Shown piece after piece: positions 45,801-57,091 of a stretch of 64,000 bases of DNA. The stretch comes from Laguncularia racemosa (lineage: Eukaryota; Streptophyta; Magnoliopsida; Myrtales; Combretaceae), in NCBI GenBank assembly GCA_037954665.1, contig JBBMOL010000228.1, forward strand, positions 682,001 through 746,000. The letters are read 5' to 3'. Numbering within the stretch: the stretch's first letter is position 1; every line of letters starts with the position of its first letter. Below the pieces are notes generated by a model. The model was not told the DNA's origin. It did no database searches and saw nothing but the letters and a program-made list of their open reading frames with translations. The position numbers were made by a program, and so were the translations under genes.

Positions 45801-46964
45801 GTACAAACATTATTGAAACAATTCAAATAATTAGAATTACATATGATGGCAGTCATTAATTAAGGGCTAAAACATTAGCGGATTCTTGTACTTTCATATA
45901 ATCTGTATATACAGTTGCTCGTGGAGATTAGGAGATATAGGTTAATAGCGAAATGTTATATCTAATGCAATGGCTAGGGTAAGATTCAATAAATAATAAT
46001 AATAATATATTATTCATAAGTGGTTACAAGTATTTTTTAGGTGTTAAATATTTTAGTTGTTTTATTCATTACATCGCAAACGTATCACTTTTGACAAAAA
46101 GAGAAGAAAACATACTTATACAGTATAGGTTTTATCCTCTTTATCTTGATATTATCACTAGACTAGGTATCTCTAACAATTTTCATAAAGAGAGAGAGAG
46201 AGAGTTGAATCTCATGCATGTGGCTGCACCGCCCATTCCGAGGGATGAAAAAGATGTTCACCCCATTTGTAGCTAACCCAATCACTACTGAAATCAATTC
46301 CCCTAACTCCATAATTCAACATCAACCAGCATCCTTATGAATAACAGATTTAAAATAAATAAATAAAAAATAATAATAAGAAAAGGTTTCTTTTTTTTTT
46401 TTTTTCTGAGAGAGAGATCAGAGGAATATGGCCAACATAGCCAAACGGGAAAAAAGAGGCAATTTTTCAAAAAATCAAACCATCCAAGTGTAGTAATGAT
46501 ATTTCAACCTATAATGGAAAGCCACAACAATAAAAAGAAAAACAAGATAACTTGAGTATTTAATACACCACCCATACACTACATAACATAAAAGCACAAA
46601 ATCAGAAGATTCTGAATTCTTTAGATATTGAAGAAAATATAGAATAATCAGATATTATCCTATTAAACAGGTGCATATACCTCAAAATATAAAAGCTTGA
46701 GACTATAACCCTAAATCGAATTACATTGTTAGACATAAAATGTCAGATTAAATAATTATACAGAAGTAAAGTCGATGAATTATTTTTGCTTAATAATATA
46801 TATAGATATAGATAAAAGACAAAGAAAGCATATTAATATTTTTATGGAATTTAGAAGGAATATGTATTTAGGGAAACTAACAATACTCTCGAATAATCTC
46901 TAATAAATGTTCTCCTTCCTCAATTATAGTTCTACTTCAAATGCCTTTTTTTTTTTCTTTTTTT
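38373..46964. other. Gene-poor intergenic region
   Basis: Downstream flank of the SRS gene. AT-rich, with TA microsatellites (about 39418-39430, 39817-39835, 40762-40780, 44710-44725, 45109-45125), an AG run (about 46191-46203) and many homopolymers. No protein-coding similarity, tRNA or rRNA was seen. The short open frames here (for example 39898-40095, 42658-42909, 44889-45074) have no recognisable domain and no codon signal. One GC-richer open stretch is listed separately. Confidence 0.6.
42212..42421 (+). other. GC-richer open segment of unknown origin
   Basis: Seventy codons are open between an in-frame TAG (42209-42211) and TAA (42419-42421). The translation (for example VGVSQGSHPNDTFWQCVICD) is of mixed, protein-like composition. 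Base composition is richer in G and C than the surrounding DNA. There is no upstream ATG. I do not recognise the family. It may be an exon fragment or a transposon-captured gene piece, or chance. Confidence 0.3.
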
Positions 46965-47064
46965 CTAGATCAAATTGAAAACACTACAAATTACAACAAT
47001 AATACCAGTTACAAACAAAAGAAGTATGCGAAATGCTGTTATATGGGATATTGTTTCAACGCTG

Positions 47065-48866
47065 TCAAGATCTTTGGTGTGGGAAGAATTGCGTACCGGC
47101 CATGTACGTATTGAGTGGAGCCGGATACATCGAAGAAGGATCAAACAATGTCGCCACCGCAGTAGGTGGTTGGGCCGATATACCACCGCCACTCTCAGCA
47201 GATGTGATGGCAGCCACAGCGGTATCCACAGCAGTTATAAGATTAAGGGGTTGAACGGCCGTGACTGCATCAGCACTACTATTACCACCACCGCTACCGC
47301 TGCCAGTAGCAATGTAGCCGCTTTCGGGACCTTGATCATAGAGAATTCCCTTGAAAATGTGACCACTGATGTTGACAGCAGTCTGATAGGCGTAGGAATC
47401 ATCAGCATCGTCGATTGGGCTCACCCTAACGCAACGAAACACCGCCGGAGAGCTCACTTCCGCTGGAAAATCTTCCAATTCAAACCCTAGAAGGAATTGT
47501 ATTGAAAAATAAAAAGAAGAAAAACAAATAAACCTCAAACACATGAAATTTTAGAAAATGAATTAGATCTAACCAGAGTAAAAAATATTCCAATCGACAT
47601 ATACATATGAAGACATATGACACTAATTGGCCCGACTAACTTATAGTAAAGTGTTGAACAGAGTATTAGGACAGAAAAGATCTTTAATTATTTGCTGTAT
47701 TTTTTCCTATAACATAAAAATTTATCATAAAACGTAAAACTAGATTACAAGTACTGAAATATCCGTTACGTGGTGGAAATTAGTCTCCAAGGGACATAAA
47801 TCATGTATACAACACAAAGACAACAAGAAGGAGAGAGAGAAAGAAGGAGGGAGAGAGAGTGAGTAAATAGTTTTATTGGGTGTCAGGAATACTAAATAAC
47901 AGTATAGTATATCGGAAAAAGGGCAAGTAAACGAAAAGCTGATTTGGAGGGTATGGTGTATATGATTTGGGCTTTTACTATGAAGGTCGATCTCGAGCAC
48001 ACGCAAATGATCTCATGCTCGGTCTTTCTCCCTAATATATCCTATCATTCGCCACTCATTCTCTCTCCCATCCATCCTATCATTTCTCTTTCAAGAATTT
48101 CATAGATTTATGTGTATATATATTTATATATCCATATGTACTCTAATTCCTACACACAGACAACGCTCTTACACTTCGATAACAACACACCTAGACACAC
48201 CCATTAATATTTTTCTTATTATCATGCTCGCCTACCTGTTGTAATACGAGTGCAAACGAGAGAACTTCCAGGATCATCTCTCTCCCTAAGCCTCTTGGGG
48301 TTGTTGTGAAGTTGTTGCTGCTGACGAAATTGAAGCTGTTGCTGTTGCTGCTTTAGAGAAGCTAACTGTTGCTGTCTTTCCCTTCTCTTAGCAGCTGGCA
48401 CCCAGGTACTTTTAACATGTGTTGGACACTCAAACCCTCGACTCTTGCAACAAGTCCTACACCTCATATGAATGCAATCTTTTTTGGCTTGATTACCGCA
48501 ATCTTGACAACTCATTCCTCCACTGCTTGTTCCGGCTACTCCTTTCGTTGTGGTTGTAAACCCTCCCGATCTCGAGCTCTCGTCCGATACAACGTTCATT
48601 CCTAGTCCCACTGGGAACAGATCTTGTTGTGGGTGGTGTTGACGTTGAGCAAGAAGTTGTTGTTGTTGCCAAAGTTCGAAACTTGGTTTGTAAGACGAGG
48701 AACAAACATCATCGTTGTTGCTGCCGTTGTTGTTTCGGTACCAAAACCAGCTCTCAGGAGGGTGAATTTCGGGCTGCGAATTGGGATTATTGGTTGGATT
48801 AATGTGATTATCTTGGTTTGATGTGTTTGTTCCTCTTCTTCCTCCTAGAGAGAAGAAACCAGCCAT
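47065..48866 (-). CDS. SRS: SHI/STY (SRS) family zinc-finger transcription factor, two exons, 350 aa
   Basis: Exon 1 is 48866-48236 and exon 2 is 47486-47065, joined across a 749-bp GT-AG intron in phase 1 (donor ACAACAG/GTAGG, acceptor TTCTAG/GG). The start MAGFFSLGG is the family's conserved N-terminus. A RING-like zinc finger C-x2-C-x7-C-x-H-x2-C-x2-C-x7-C-x2-H lies at residues 120-150, followed by the conserved VKSTWVPAAKRRER (basic, likely nuclear). There are Gln-rich stretches at 67-80 and 165-186. The family-specific IXGH domain is at about 218-265 (PAEVSSPAVFRCVRVS ... ISGHIFKGILYDQG). The tail is Ala/Ser/Gly-rich and ends GTQFFPHQRS. Members activate auxin-biosynthesis genes and act in style, stamen and leaf development in Arabidopsis. 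No frameshift or missing ligand is seen. It is the only intact host gene here; which paralogue (SHI, STY or SRS5 type) is undecided. Confidence 0.95.
47487..48235 (-). other. Intron of the SRS gene
   Basis: 749 bp and AT-rich, with a GA-rich stretch (about 47829-47862) and a T-rich run before the acceptor. The single intron between the zinc-finger exon and the IXGH exon is the usual structure of SRS genes. Confidence 0.9.
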
Positions 48867-49679
48867 TGTTTTTCTTCTACTTCTTCTTCTACACTTGATG
48901 ATGATGTCTTATACCTCAATTGCAACCTACTATCCATGTCAAGATCAGAAACCCCAACAAAAATAAAAACAAATCAAAGCAAATTTAAAAAAGAAAAGCA
49001 CAAAAAACAAATCTAGGGTGTCTCAGACTTTTCCTTAGAATTTGCTTTCTTGTGCTCTTTTTTGTTGCTTTAAAGAAGTACAGGTGTGGTTGGAAAGGAA
49101 GATTATTTCAGGGACTTATTTCATTTTTACAACCTAAGAATTAAGAAGGCTGGATTGGCGGAGGATGAGAGGGAATTATATGCAGCAAATGTTAACGTTG
49201 TGCTTACACTTTTATTACCTTCAGAAAAACAAGTGCAGTTGTTCTCATTTAAAAAGGGCGTCTCAGAAATTCACAGCTCTTTCAAAACACACTGCAACCG
49301 CCGCCATGGTCTCTGTCATATATATCTCTCTCTCTCTCACCTTCTTCTCTGTGCAGTCTCTGCTGCCTGAAATTTAAGTCTCGGAACCCATCACTGTGCC
49401 TCTCTCTTCTCTCACTGCCTCTGTGTTTTTGTTTGGGTATTTTTTTATTCAGTGCTTCTTGGCGTTTGAAGGACAAAACGATTACGTTTTCTCTCTCTCT
49501 CTCTCTCTCTCTTCTATTTGTCGTTGGCTATGCTATGGATGTCACGGTCTCAATTCATCCCCGATGGAATTTGAACGACCCAATACTCATATTCATCTAA
49601 GGGTCCATGTGACGCCACGTCAAATCACCAGCTTTTGCTTCCATGGCCTTTTTTTATCACCGTAAAACCCGCTGCTTTT
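48867..49679 (-). promoter_or_regulatory. 5' UTR and proximal promoter of the SRS gene
   Basis: Upstream of the ATG on the minus strand. It holds CT/GA microsatellites (49325-49338 and 49491-49512, GA in the sense of the gene), a TATATAT run at about 49319-49325 adjoining the first of them, and a GCCGCC-containing site at 49300-49305. GA repeats are bound by BPC-type factors in plants. The start of transcription cannot be fixed from sequence alone. A 14-codon upstream ORF (ATG near 49307) would be in the leader if transcription starts further out. Confidence 0.5.
49300..49305 (-). promoter_or_regulatory. GCC-box-like element upstream of the SRS gene
   Basis: GCCGCC (plus-strand reading), 434 bp upstream of the start codon. 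A GCC box is reported as important in Arabidopsis SHI/STY promoters. Here the preceding base is C, so it is not the full AGCCGCC. Confidence 0.4.
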
Positions 49680-52580
49680 TTATGTCACCCTTGCTTTATT
49701 GAGTAAAAAAAATATAGATATAAAAGAATATATTTTATTGCCATTTAATAAATATATTTATATATATATAAACCAAACCGATTTAATACAATACAATTCA
49801 ATTTAGTTTTGGTTTGAATAGTATTTGGTTTCTTTCTTTTATTATATTATCATTTTTTATTGGTAAGATTTGATAAATCATACATTTATTTATATTTAGA
49901 TTGATTTTTACTTCTTAATCATACTTTAATATAAAGAAATACAAGTACCCTACCCATTTGCTAAAATGTTATATATAAAGAGATATAGATGCTATAGTTA
50001 AATTAAATGAAGTAGAATAAGTAAATCAAAATAAAATCAATACCTATATATATATATATGGGAGGAAGAATTTATAATATTAATTAAAATTTTCATCCTT
50101 TTTAAGCAATGTGTTTAGACTAAGCTCAAACTAGGTCGATTAGAATAAGTTATCAAATTAAACTGCTTTATACAGTTAAGGGAAATCAAATAATGCATTG
50201 TAAAATAATCTCATTTAGTAGTTCAATTTGATTGAATCATTGTACTAATTTGGTTTACAAAATTATTTGCTAAGTCATTAATTAGTCCTCTTATATTTTA
50301 ATTGATCTTTGAAATTTTGAATGGTCTTAAGAGAATTATTAGAATCAATTTATATTCTAAGATCAACTTACTCTAAAAACATTTTACTAAGAATATAAAA
50401 TTAAAAAAAATGAAGTAAAATTTTCTTTAGATAAAGTCTTAATTAAATGATTTCATTTATTTATCAATTCCCATAAAAAATGAAAAATTAAAAAATAAAA
50501 AGCTCTTCCACTTTAGCTCAATTGAATCACCTAACTCATCACAATTCTCATTTGAAAAAGAAATAATATGCATTGTTGTTCTTTTATTTTCCTTTTTAAC
50601 CAACTACTACTTCCAAAAAAATTGTTTAAAAAGTTAATGGTGATAAGTTTTTAAATTGGTCACTATTTTCTTTGATATCATATATAATTTAAAATAAAAT
50701 TTATGTATAGTATGGGGCTATGGCGTGTTTTATTATAAACCTAGAGAATTTAATGAATCACTTATAAGAAGAATCGAATTGAAATTTAGCATAAATATAA
50801 ATGACTTCTATTGTGCATATCAAAAAGACTAAACACTCATCATCAATAGATATATGGCACAAGTGTCACATACATGATGATAATTATTTTGAACAACTGC
50901 AGTAATTTTCACTAGATTTAGCAAAAACATGGCTATATATATAAATAACTAAAGTTCTCTCTCATGATATAATTAAGGATGAGTGAATACAAGATAGATA
51001 GTATATAATACCTTATTCATATCCTACCATTTAAAGTACAAGTTCCTCAATTTTCGGAGCTAGAACATATCATAGACCACCTTAAAACTATTTTGAAACT
51101 TGTACTCTATAAGGCTTATAAGGTATCTCATGGAATTTGTTTTTTTTTTTTTTTTTCTTGTAAGTAAATCTATAAACCTTGTAGGAATATTGATGAAATT
51201 AAAAAAAAAAAGTAATTTGTCCTATCTTCATTATTTCATACTTTTGTGATTTAACTACTTAACACATGAAAAAGAATAAGGAAAAAGAATGAAAAACATA
51301 GAGTAAGAAATGAGGCATTATGTTTAATCATTTAAGGTTATTAGCTTATGAACTTAAATTTATTTTTTTTATTAAAATATTTATTGATAAAAAATATAAT
51401 ATAACAATTAATAATATGGTATTATTACTAATTTTTTATAACTTGGAACCTATACTCTATTTCATGACAAATATAAGATAGAAAAACCTCATATTTGTAT
51501 TTTGCCCTATGAAAATAGGTTCAAAAAAATTTATACTTAAGATATACTTTATAATATTTAATATCTATCTAGAACTTATTTAGTCAAATAGAGTATAAAT
51601 GAATACCGTGTATACTAGGGTTATTTGCACACCTTTAAATATAATTTCAACCGCTAAACCTATGTGTAAAAGCCATGTAAGCGATCAAGATATATAGGAA
51701 AAGACTGCATTTCACTAAAGACATGTTTAACGTTTGAATGAATAGTTTTAAATTCTTTGATGGGACAAACAAATAGCAGGATATAAAGAGCTGATTTCTT
51801 GTGTACATAGCATAAAAAGTGCAACAATAGTAATACATGCTGTTTGAATATTTATTATTATGTTTAAAATAATGCTTGAAAAACTTTAAACATATGTCCT
51901 AGTCATAAGCAATATCATTCTGTACTGCAATGTGTGAAGTAATGTTCGGTTCCATTTTATCGTTTTGAATAATTCTTTGAAAAAAAAAATATAAAAATAT
52001 GAGCTATGTTTTAGCACTTTTGTAAACTTTTTTTGACTTTTTTCCTTTTGATAAATTCATTTCCTATGTTTTTATCTATTATGCCATTGTTAAGTGTTCT
52101 TTATAATCCTACATGATACTGTAAAATCCCCAAATTAGGCAAAGATTTTCATGAAGCTCTCGAATAAATACTTCAAATCCATCTTGTTATCTACGTGAAG
52201 AAGCCTCATATCAAATGAAAGAGAGGGATTTGGGATTTATTTATTTATTTTGCGCATGACTTAAGAGTTTTTCTAGCCACTCAAATGTCACTTAAAATTT
52301 TGTTAAAGTACTTAATGATTGCATAGCATAGCAAAGAATATAAATTATGAATTTGTTAAAAGAAAAATCATAGATCAAGTAACTATAAAAACACAAAAAG
52401 AAAAATTGCATATCTTGCAATTTCTTCCTAACTCTTTTTTCATTCATCTTTATCTCCCTACTAATATGGGTTCAATTAATAACCACAATTGTATTCATTC
52501 CTTGTATAGATATATCCTATTTGAAGAGATTGCATAAAAAAGACTTGATTATTATTATTATTTTTTTATCTTGGCTTGAG
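49680..52580. other. AT-rich intergenic region upstream of the SRS gene
   Basis: No gene, RNA or complete element was recognised. It contains a GGTTTG/CCAAACC-bearing stretch near 49770-49830 similar in style to the repeat at 8340-8985, TA runs (about 50048-50060), and long T and A runs near 51140-51156 and 51200-51210. Confidence 0.5.
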
Positions 52581-53365
52581 TAGACTTGGGCATATGTCGC
52601 ATTTTGACTTAGATCTAGTCCTAGCCTAAAACCAACTTGACAAGGCTAGAACTAGACCTAGCCTTGCAAGGCTAGTTCTAGGTTCGCACAAGTACCCATT
52701 GGATCCATAGGTATTAAGTAAGTCTAACTCTTGGATTTATCAACCTGATGGGTCTTATCAAGTCACATAATTAAAAACACAAAAAAAAGACAATAAAAAT
52801 ATATTATTTACTTAAATGAAATTGAAAATTTAAAATATTTTCATGTGAAATAGAAAAAATTATTTCTTATTTACAATATTTGATATATTGATATCAACAA
52901 CACTAGAAATAAAACACTTTAAGAGTCTCTTGTTGAATATTTATAAATTTTCACTAAAAGAAAGTTCTTATTTCTTAGTAATACGGGATCAATAATAATT
53001 TTTTTTTCTTTTGATCTTCTTTTTTAGATAATTAATATTACAACTCTATTTAAATATAGCTATGTAGAAATAAATGAAAATCCTTTTTAATTTATTTAGA
53101 AATAGGCTACAATTTACATGTTTTGGGGTTCATAGTTTCTTTTTCTTATTTTTTTTTTAAGTTTAATACTTAAGTTTTTTTTTTAACATAAGAAAAAAAA
53201 ATATTTATCATGATTCATGGGTCCAAGACTTGAACTATGACCTAGTGGTGTAAGACTTGCTTTGGACCTATCCTTAGCAAGTTCGGTCCTAATTCTCCAT
53301 TTGGGGATTGAGAATCAATGAGGTTAGGTCCGATTTCGATGTAAGTTAGACCCATGCTTGGGTTT
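52581..53365. mobile_element. Probable hAT-like non-autonomous element
   Basis: The left end TAGACTTGGGCATATGTC (from 52581) and the reverse complement of the right end (AACCCAAGCATGGGTC, to about 53365) resemble each other. Sub-terminal CTAGCC/GGCTAG and GGTCC/TTAGGTCC phrases recur. Flanks TTGGCTTGAG and TTGGTTGAG could be a degraded 8-bp target duplication. The interior is AT-rich and non-coding. Confidence 0.45.
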
Positions 53366-56300
53366 GGTTGAGTTGTTAAGCCACAAGCTATTAGAAGCAT
53401 ATTTAATGCTTGGTTAGCCTTAGATTAAGGGTCCTTCACTACTAATAGGCAGTCCATCAAAAAGTTAGGGTGCATGTTTGAGGATCTCAAATTCTACCTT
53501 TGTTTTTTCTTTATATTACCTTTGGTTAAATTTTATATTGTGAGTTCCATAAATATACTAAATACCTATTTTTAAGAAACTTAAGGATAAAAGGAGAGGT
53601 TTTCAAATTAAAAAAACTTTAAAATGCTGATGTAATAATTTATATTTTAACTTACCTAGAGTTAATTTTTAAAATCTTTAGTGTTAAATCTTTTTTATGT
53701 TGCCAAATGATAACTTATTTTAATAATTATCCAAAATTATTTAGATGTATCAAACACACAAATATGTTCTTCGAAAAAGAGAACAAATGAATTTTGATGT
53801 CATCTATTTATGAAAAATGGGCAAAGATCTCTTAAAAAAGTAGTATAAGGACGTTTTGAACGAAATAGGGTAATAAGATAACTCTAGGCAGGACACAGGG
53901 TCCTAGAGCGGAAGTCACGTTATGGATTGGACAGGAAGAAGATTTCTATTCCGTGTTTTCACATTCTTATTTCATTTTATTATTATTGGTTTGTTTGTTT
54001 GTTTATTTATTTATTTTGCTTTGTTTTATTTTATTTATTTGTCGGGGACTCAACGGCCACGCACAGTAAGTAATCTTTCACGTACTACTCTAGCGAATTT
54101 GTATTGTTTACAGAGGCACAGGGATGAGAACTTCACCCTTTTCCCTTTTTTAATTTATTTTTATTTTTTATTTTTTAATCTCCACTCAGAGATTGAGGCA
54201 GTGAGATTTTTGGCAGTAAAAAGGATGGGAGTATTTTATCGAAGTTCTAAAAGCAATCATCTGACTTGAAATTGTGGCCATCCAAGGGAACATCCAGCCA
54301 CCTCGTTGTACGTTTATCTTTTATTTATTATCAACGTTATTGCTGAAAATTGCTATTCTTGTTCTTTTTTTTTTTTATTTATAATAAAGATGACTTTCCA
54401 ACATGATCTATTCTATTAGCATTTATATAATTAAATTACAAAAAAAAACTTAATGAATAAAATTTTATTTACAATATGTAAAATCATCTTTTTCACCAAA
54501 TAAATTCACGAAAGCTTTCGGATAATCCACGCGAGATAGATATTTTCTACTAGTACTGTAACAATGATTAGGTCAACTTAAGAAAAAATAAAAAAATTAT
54601 TCACAATACAATCCAGAAACTCAAAACACGATTTGACGTTACGAGCCCCTGCCAATACACCTATCATCCCTTTTATCCGCCCCCTACTTTTTTGCTCTAC
54701 GGCCTCTTCTTCTTTTGCTTAATAGATCCATCTCTGTTCCTAAACCCATCACTTCTGTCCCTCCATCTCATACTCGCTACTTCAGTCATTTTCTTTCTAT
54801 ATCAATCATATCCATCCAAGCTCTACAACTTCTGCTTGCTCTCCTGCTTTTCGTATTCAATCCTCCAAGGCAATTTTGACCCACCTCTATTACTTGTTGC
54901 CTTCACGCATATGCCTTGGTCTCCTCACTAGCGCTACAAAACTAAAAATCAAGGTGGAATATTATGAAGCACATCTTTTAGCTCAAAGTGGATACAGTTT
55001 GATAAAAATTTGGGCAACTCACAAACGTACTTATTCTTAGATGGAGAAAGAGCCTTTAACTTTTGAATCATAACTTTACCTTTTTATAACTTTAAAAATC
55101 TTATATATATATATATATCTCAAATTATCTTTAAAATCTTAAAATCATCGCTATTTATAAATTATAAAACAATGATTTTAGGTTTTATTAATGATTAAGA
55201 GGTTATTTACACATGGATAGGTAAAGTTGTACTTTAAAAATTTAAATTATCTATCTACACTTGACCAATTATATTTAAAACATGTATTTGCAATTATCTT
55301 TAAAGTTTTCATGTTGTTAGGATAGTAAGTGTAGGTCCAAAAGTATGTATACTACCAAGAAAGAAGGTGATTTGGTTGTTATAAAATGTGAGTCCAATTT
55401 TTATATTAAATCCCTTAGTAGATTTATTAAAAAAATCGATTATTAGAGTTTATAGTGTAGAAGATTTGATTACTTAGAATGCAAATGAAAGCAAATAAAG
55501 AACAAACATAATAAATAAATAAAAGAGCAAGAGAAAGTGAAAGAGAAATCAAGTCAAGAATATATAGATGTTTACCTTGTATGTTCAACTACTAGTATTA
55601 CCAGCTCAATCACTAAGTACCAAAAATTTAAATTTTGAGTACAATTAGTCTCTTGTAACACAAGTCGATTCTCAAAATCACAAGTTGAAGTCCCCTCGAT
55701 TGCTGCATCCTTCAAGTTTCTGATGGATTCTTTATGACTTTTCTTAAGCTAATCCTCAAGCCTTCTCACATGCAACTTACCATCTTCTCACACTTATGAC
55801 TAGAGTTGAAAACCTACATATAACATAGAATTGGTTTGTAGAATTGAGTAAGATATGAATAAAATTACAATTCTTAAAAAGTAAAATAGAGAAGTACTAG
55901 CTATTACTTTGTTTTGTTGTACTTAAAATGGTATTAGTAATATAATAGGAACATATTGAAATTTAACAACATATCCTTAATTCCCCAGTCGTGTCTTCAC
56001 TATTGGGCTAAGGTGGATAGATTTGGAAATACACTAAAAAAAGACTAAAGAATAGATATTTCCTTGGTCAAATGAAGACGTTATGCAATTCCACATTTCA
56101 TAGTAATAGCTATTTTGCCAACTAAATGTAAAAATATATTTGTGATGAAGGAATAGTTACTATATCATAGTCTTATGAAGTCAATAAGACATGTTGTTTA
56201 TTAAGCCATAGAATCGAGATGTGACTACTTCACCACAGTATGTATATGTAAAGGCTCTAAATACATGTTATTACCTATAAATATGTCAAATAACCACAAT

Positions 56301-56615
56301 TTACTTTTCAAGAAGTTACATTAGTACATAATATAGCTACTAAGGCAATCTACAAATAACAATGCACACCATTGTCAACACACTAACTCACACTAACCTT
56401 CTAAATAATCTTCTACATGGATTTGTACATATAAATAATAATCATATACATCGATTAGTACATATAAATAGCCACACAATATAAACCAACTTCCTATACA
56501 ACCTTTTACATACCATAATTTATAAATAAAACTATTAATTAATATCACATCAAAGTTATAGCTCAACCGAATACACAACAGGTGGCTCAAAGTTATAGTG
56601 ATGATAATCTTTGTA
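53366..56615. other. Intergenic region, no gene recognised
   Basis: Mostly AT-rich, with two more balanced patches (about 53880-54300 and 54640-54950) whose small open frames have no recognisable domain. TA runs lie near 55103-55119. The part before 56616 may include decayed internal sequence of the Tat/Ogre-like element whose 3' end follows, but no pol motif could be read. Confidence 0.45.
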
Positions 56616-57014
56616 AGAGTGACCTTAAACCTCAATAGAATAACCTTGAACCTTGATAGAGTTACCCTAAACCTCAGTAGAGTGACCTTGAACCTCGATA
56701 GAGTGACCTAAAATCTCATAATAGCGACCTGAAGCCTTGTTAGAGTGACCTTAACCATCATTAGAGTGATCATGAATCTAACTATAGTGACCATAAATGT
56801 TAGTAGAGTAGTCCTAAACCTTAGTAGAGTAACCTTAAACCTTAGTATAGTGACCTTAAACCTTAATAAGGTGACCTTAAATGTCATATGATTGACCTTG
56901 AACATCATAGGAGTGACCTTAAACATCGTAAGAATGACTTTAGGCCTTGTAAAAATGACGTTGAGCCTCAGTAGAGTGACCTAGAATCATAGTAGAATGA
57001 CTTTGAAAACCTCT
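56616..57014 (+). repeat. 21-bp tandem array, 19 units, in a Tat/Ogre-like 3' tail
   Basis: Nineteen consecutive units of AGAGTGACCTTAAACCTYAG plus one base, all 21 bp long with no indel between units although single bases vary widely. On the minus strand the phase gives a 7-residue peptide repeat (FKVTLLR-like, 56708-56926). I regard that open frame as a by-product of a period divisible by three. The array lies 36 bp before a hairpin/PPT like that of the 14971-27867 element. Confidence 0.9.
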
Positions 57015-57049
57015 ACAATAACCACTAGACAAAAATGGTATTTCTTTTG

Positions 57050-57091
57050 TCTTTATGGTAAAGCTTTGATAAAATATTACCATAAAGAGGG
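57050..57091 (+). other. Second hairpin/polypurine tract (remnant Tat/Ogre-like 3' end)
   Basis: Arms TCTTTATGGTAA (57050-57061) and TTACCATAAAGA (57077-57088) are perfectly complementary with a 15-nt loop. The 3' arm runs into AAAGAGGGGAAA (57084-57095), a better PPT than in the larger element. The upstream phrase CAAAAATGGT is also shared with 27149-27158. Confidence 0.65.

Noticed and set aside
46975..47490. 171-codon plus-strand frame
   Set aside because: Antisense to exon 2 of the SRS gene; no domain of its own.
48222..48866. Reading exon 1 of the SRS gene through to the stop at 48222 as a short 214-aa protein
   Set aside because: The last codons cross a consensus donor (CAG/GTAGG), and a matching phase-1 acceptor leads into the conserved IXGH exon, so the two-exon model is much better supported.
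49086..49665. Plus-strand frames of 70-94 codons upstream of the SRS gene
   Set aside because: They lie in the SRS promoter/leader and are driven by CT repeats; no recognisable protein.
56708..56926. 72-codon minus-strand frame with FKVT repeats as a novel repeat protein
   Set aside because: It is produced by the 21-bp array; a period divisible by three keeps one frame open. No start context or flanking coding sequence supports a gene.
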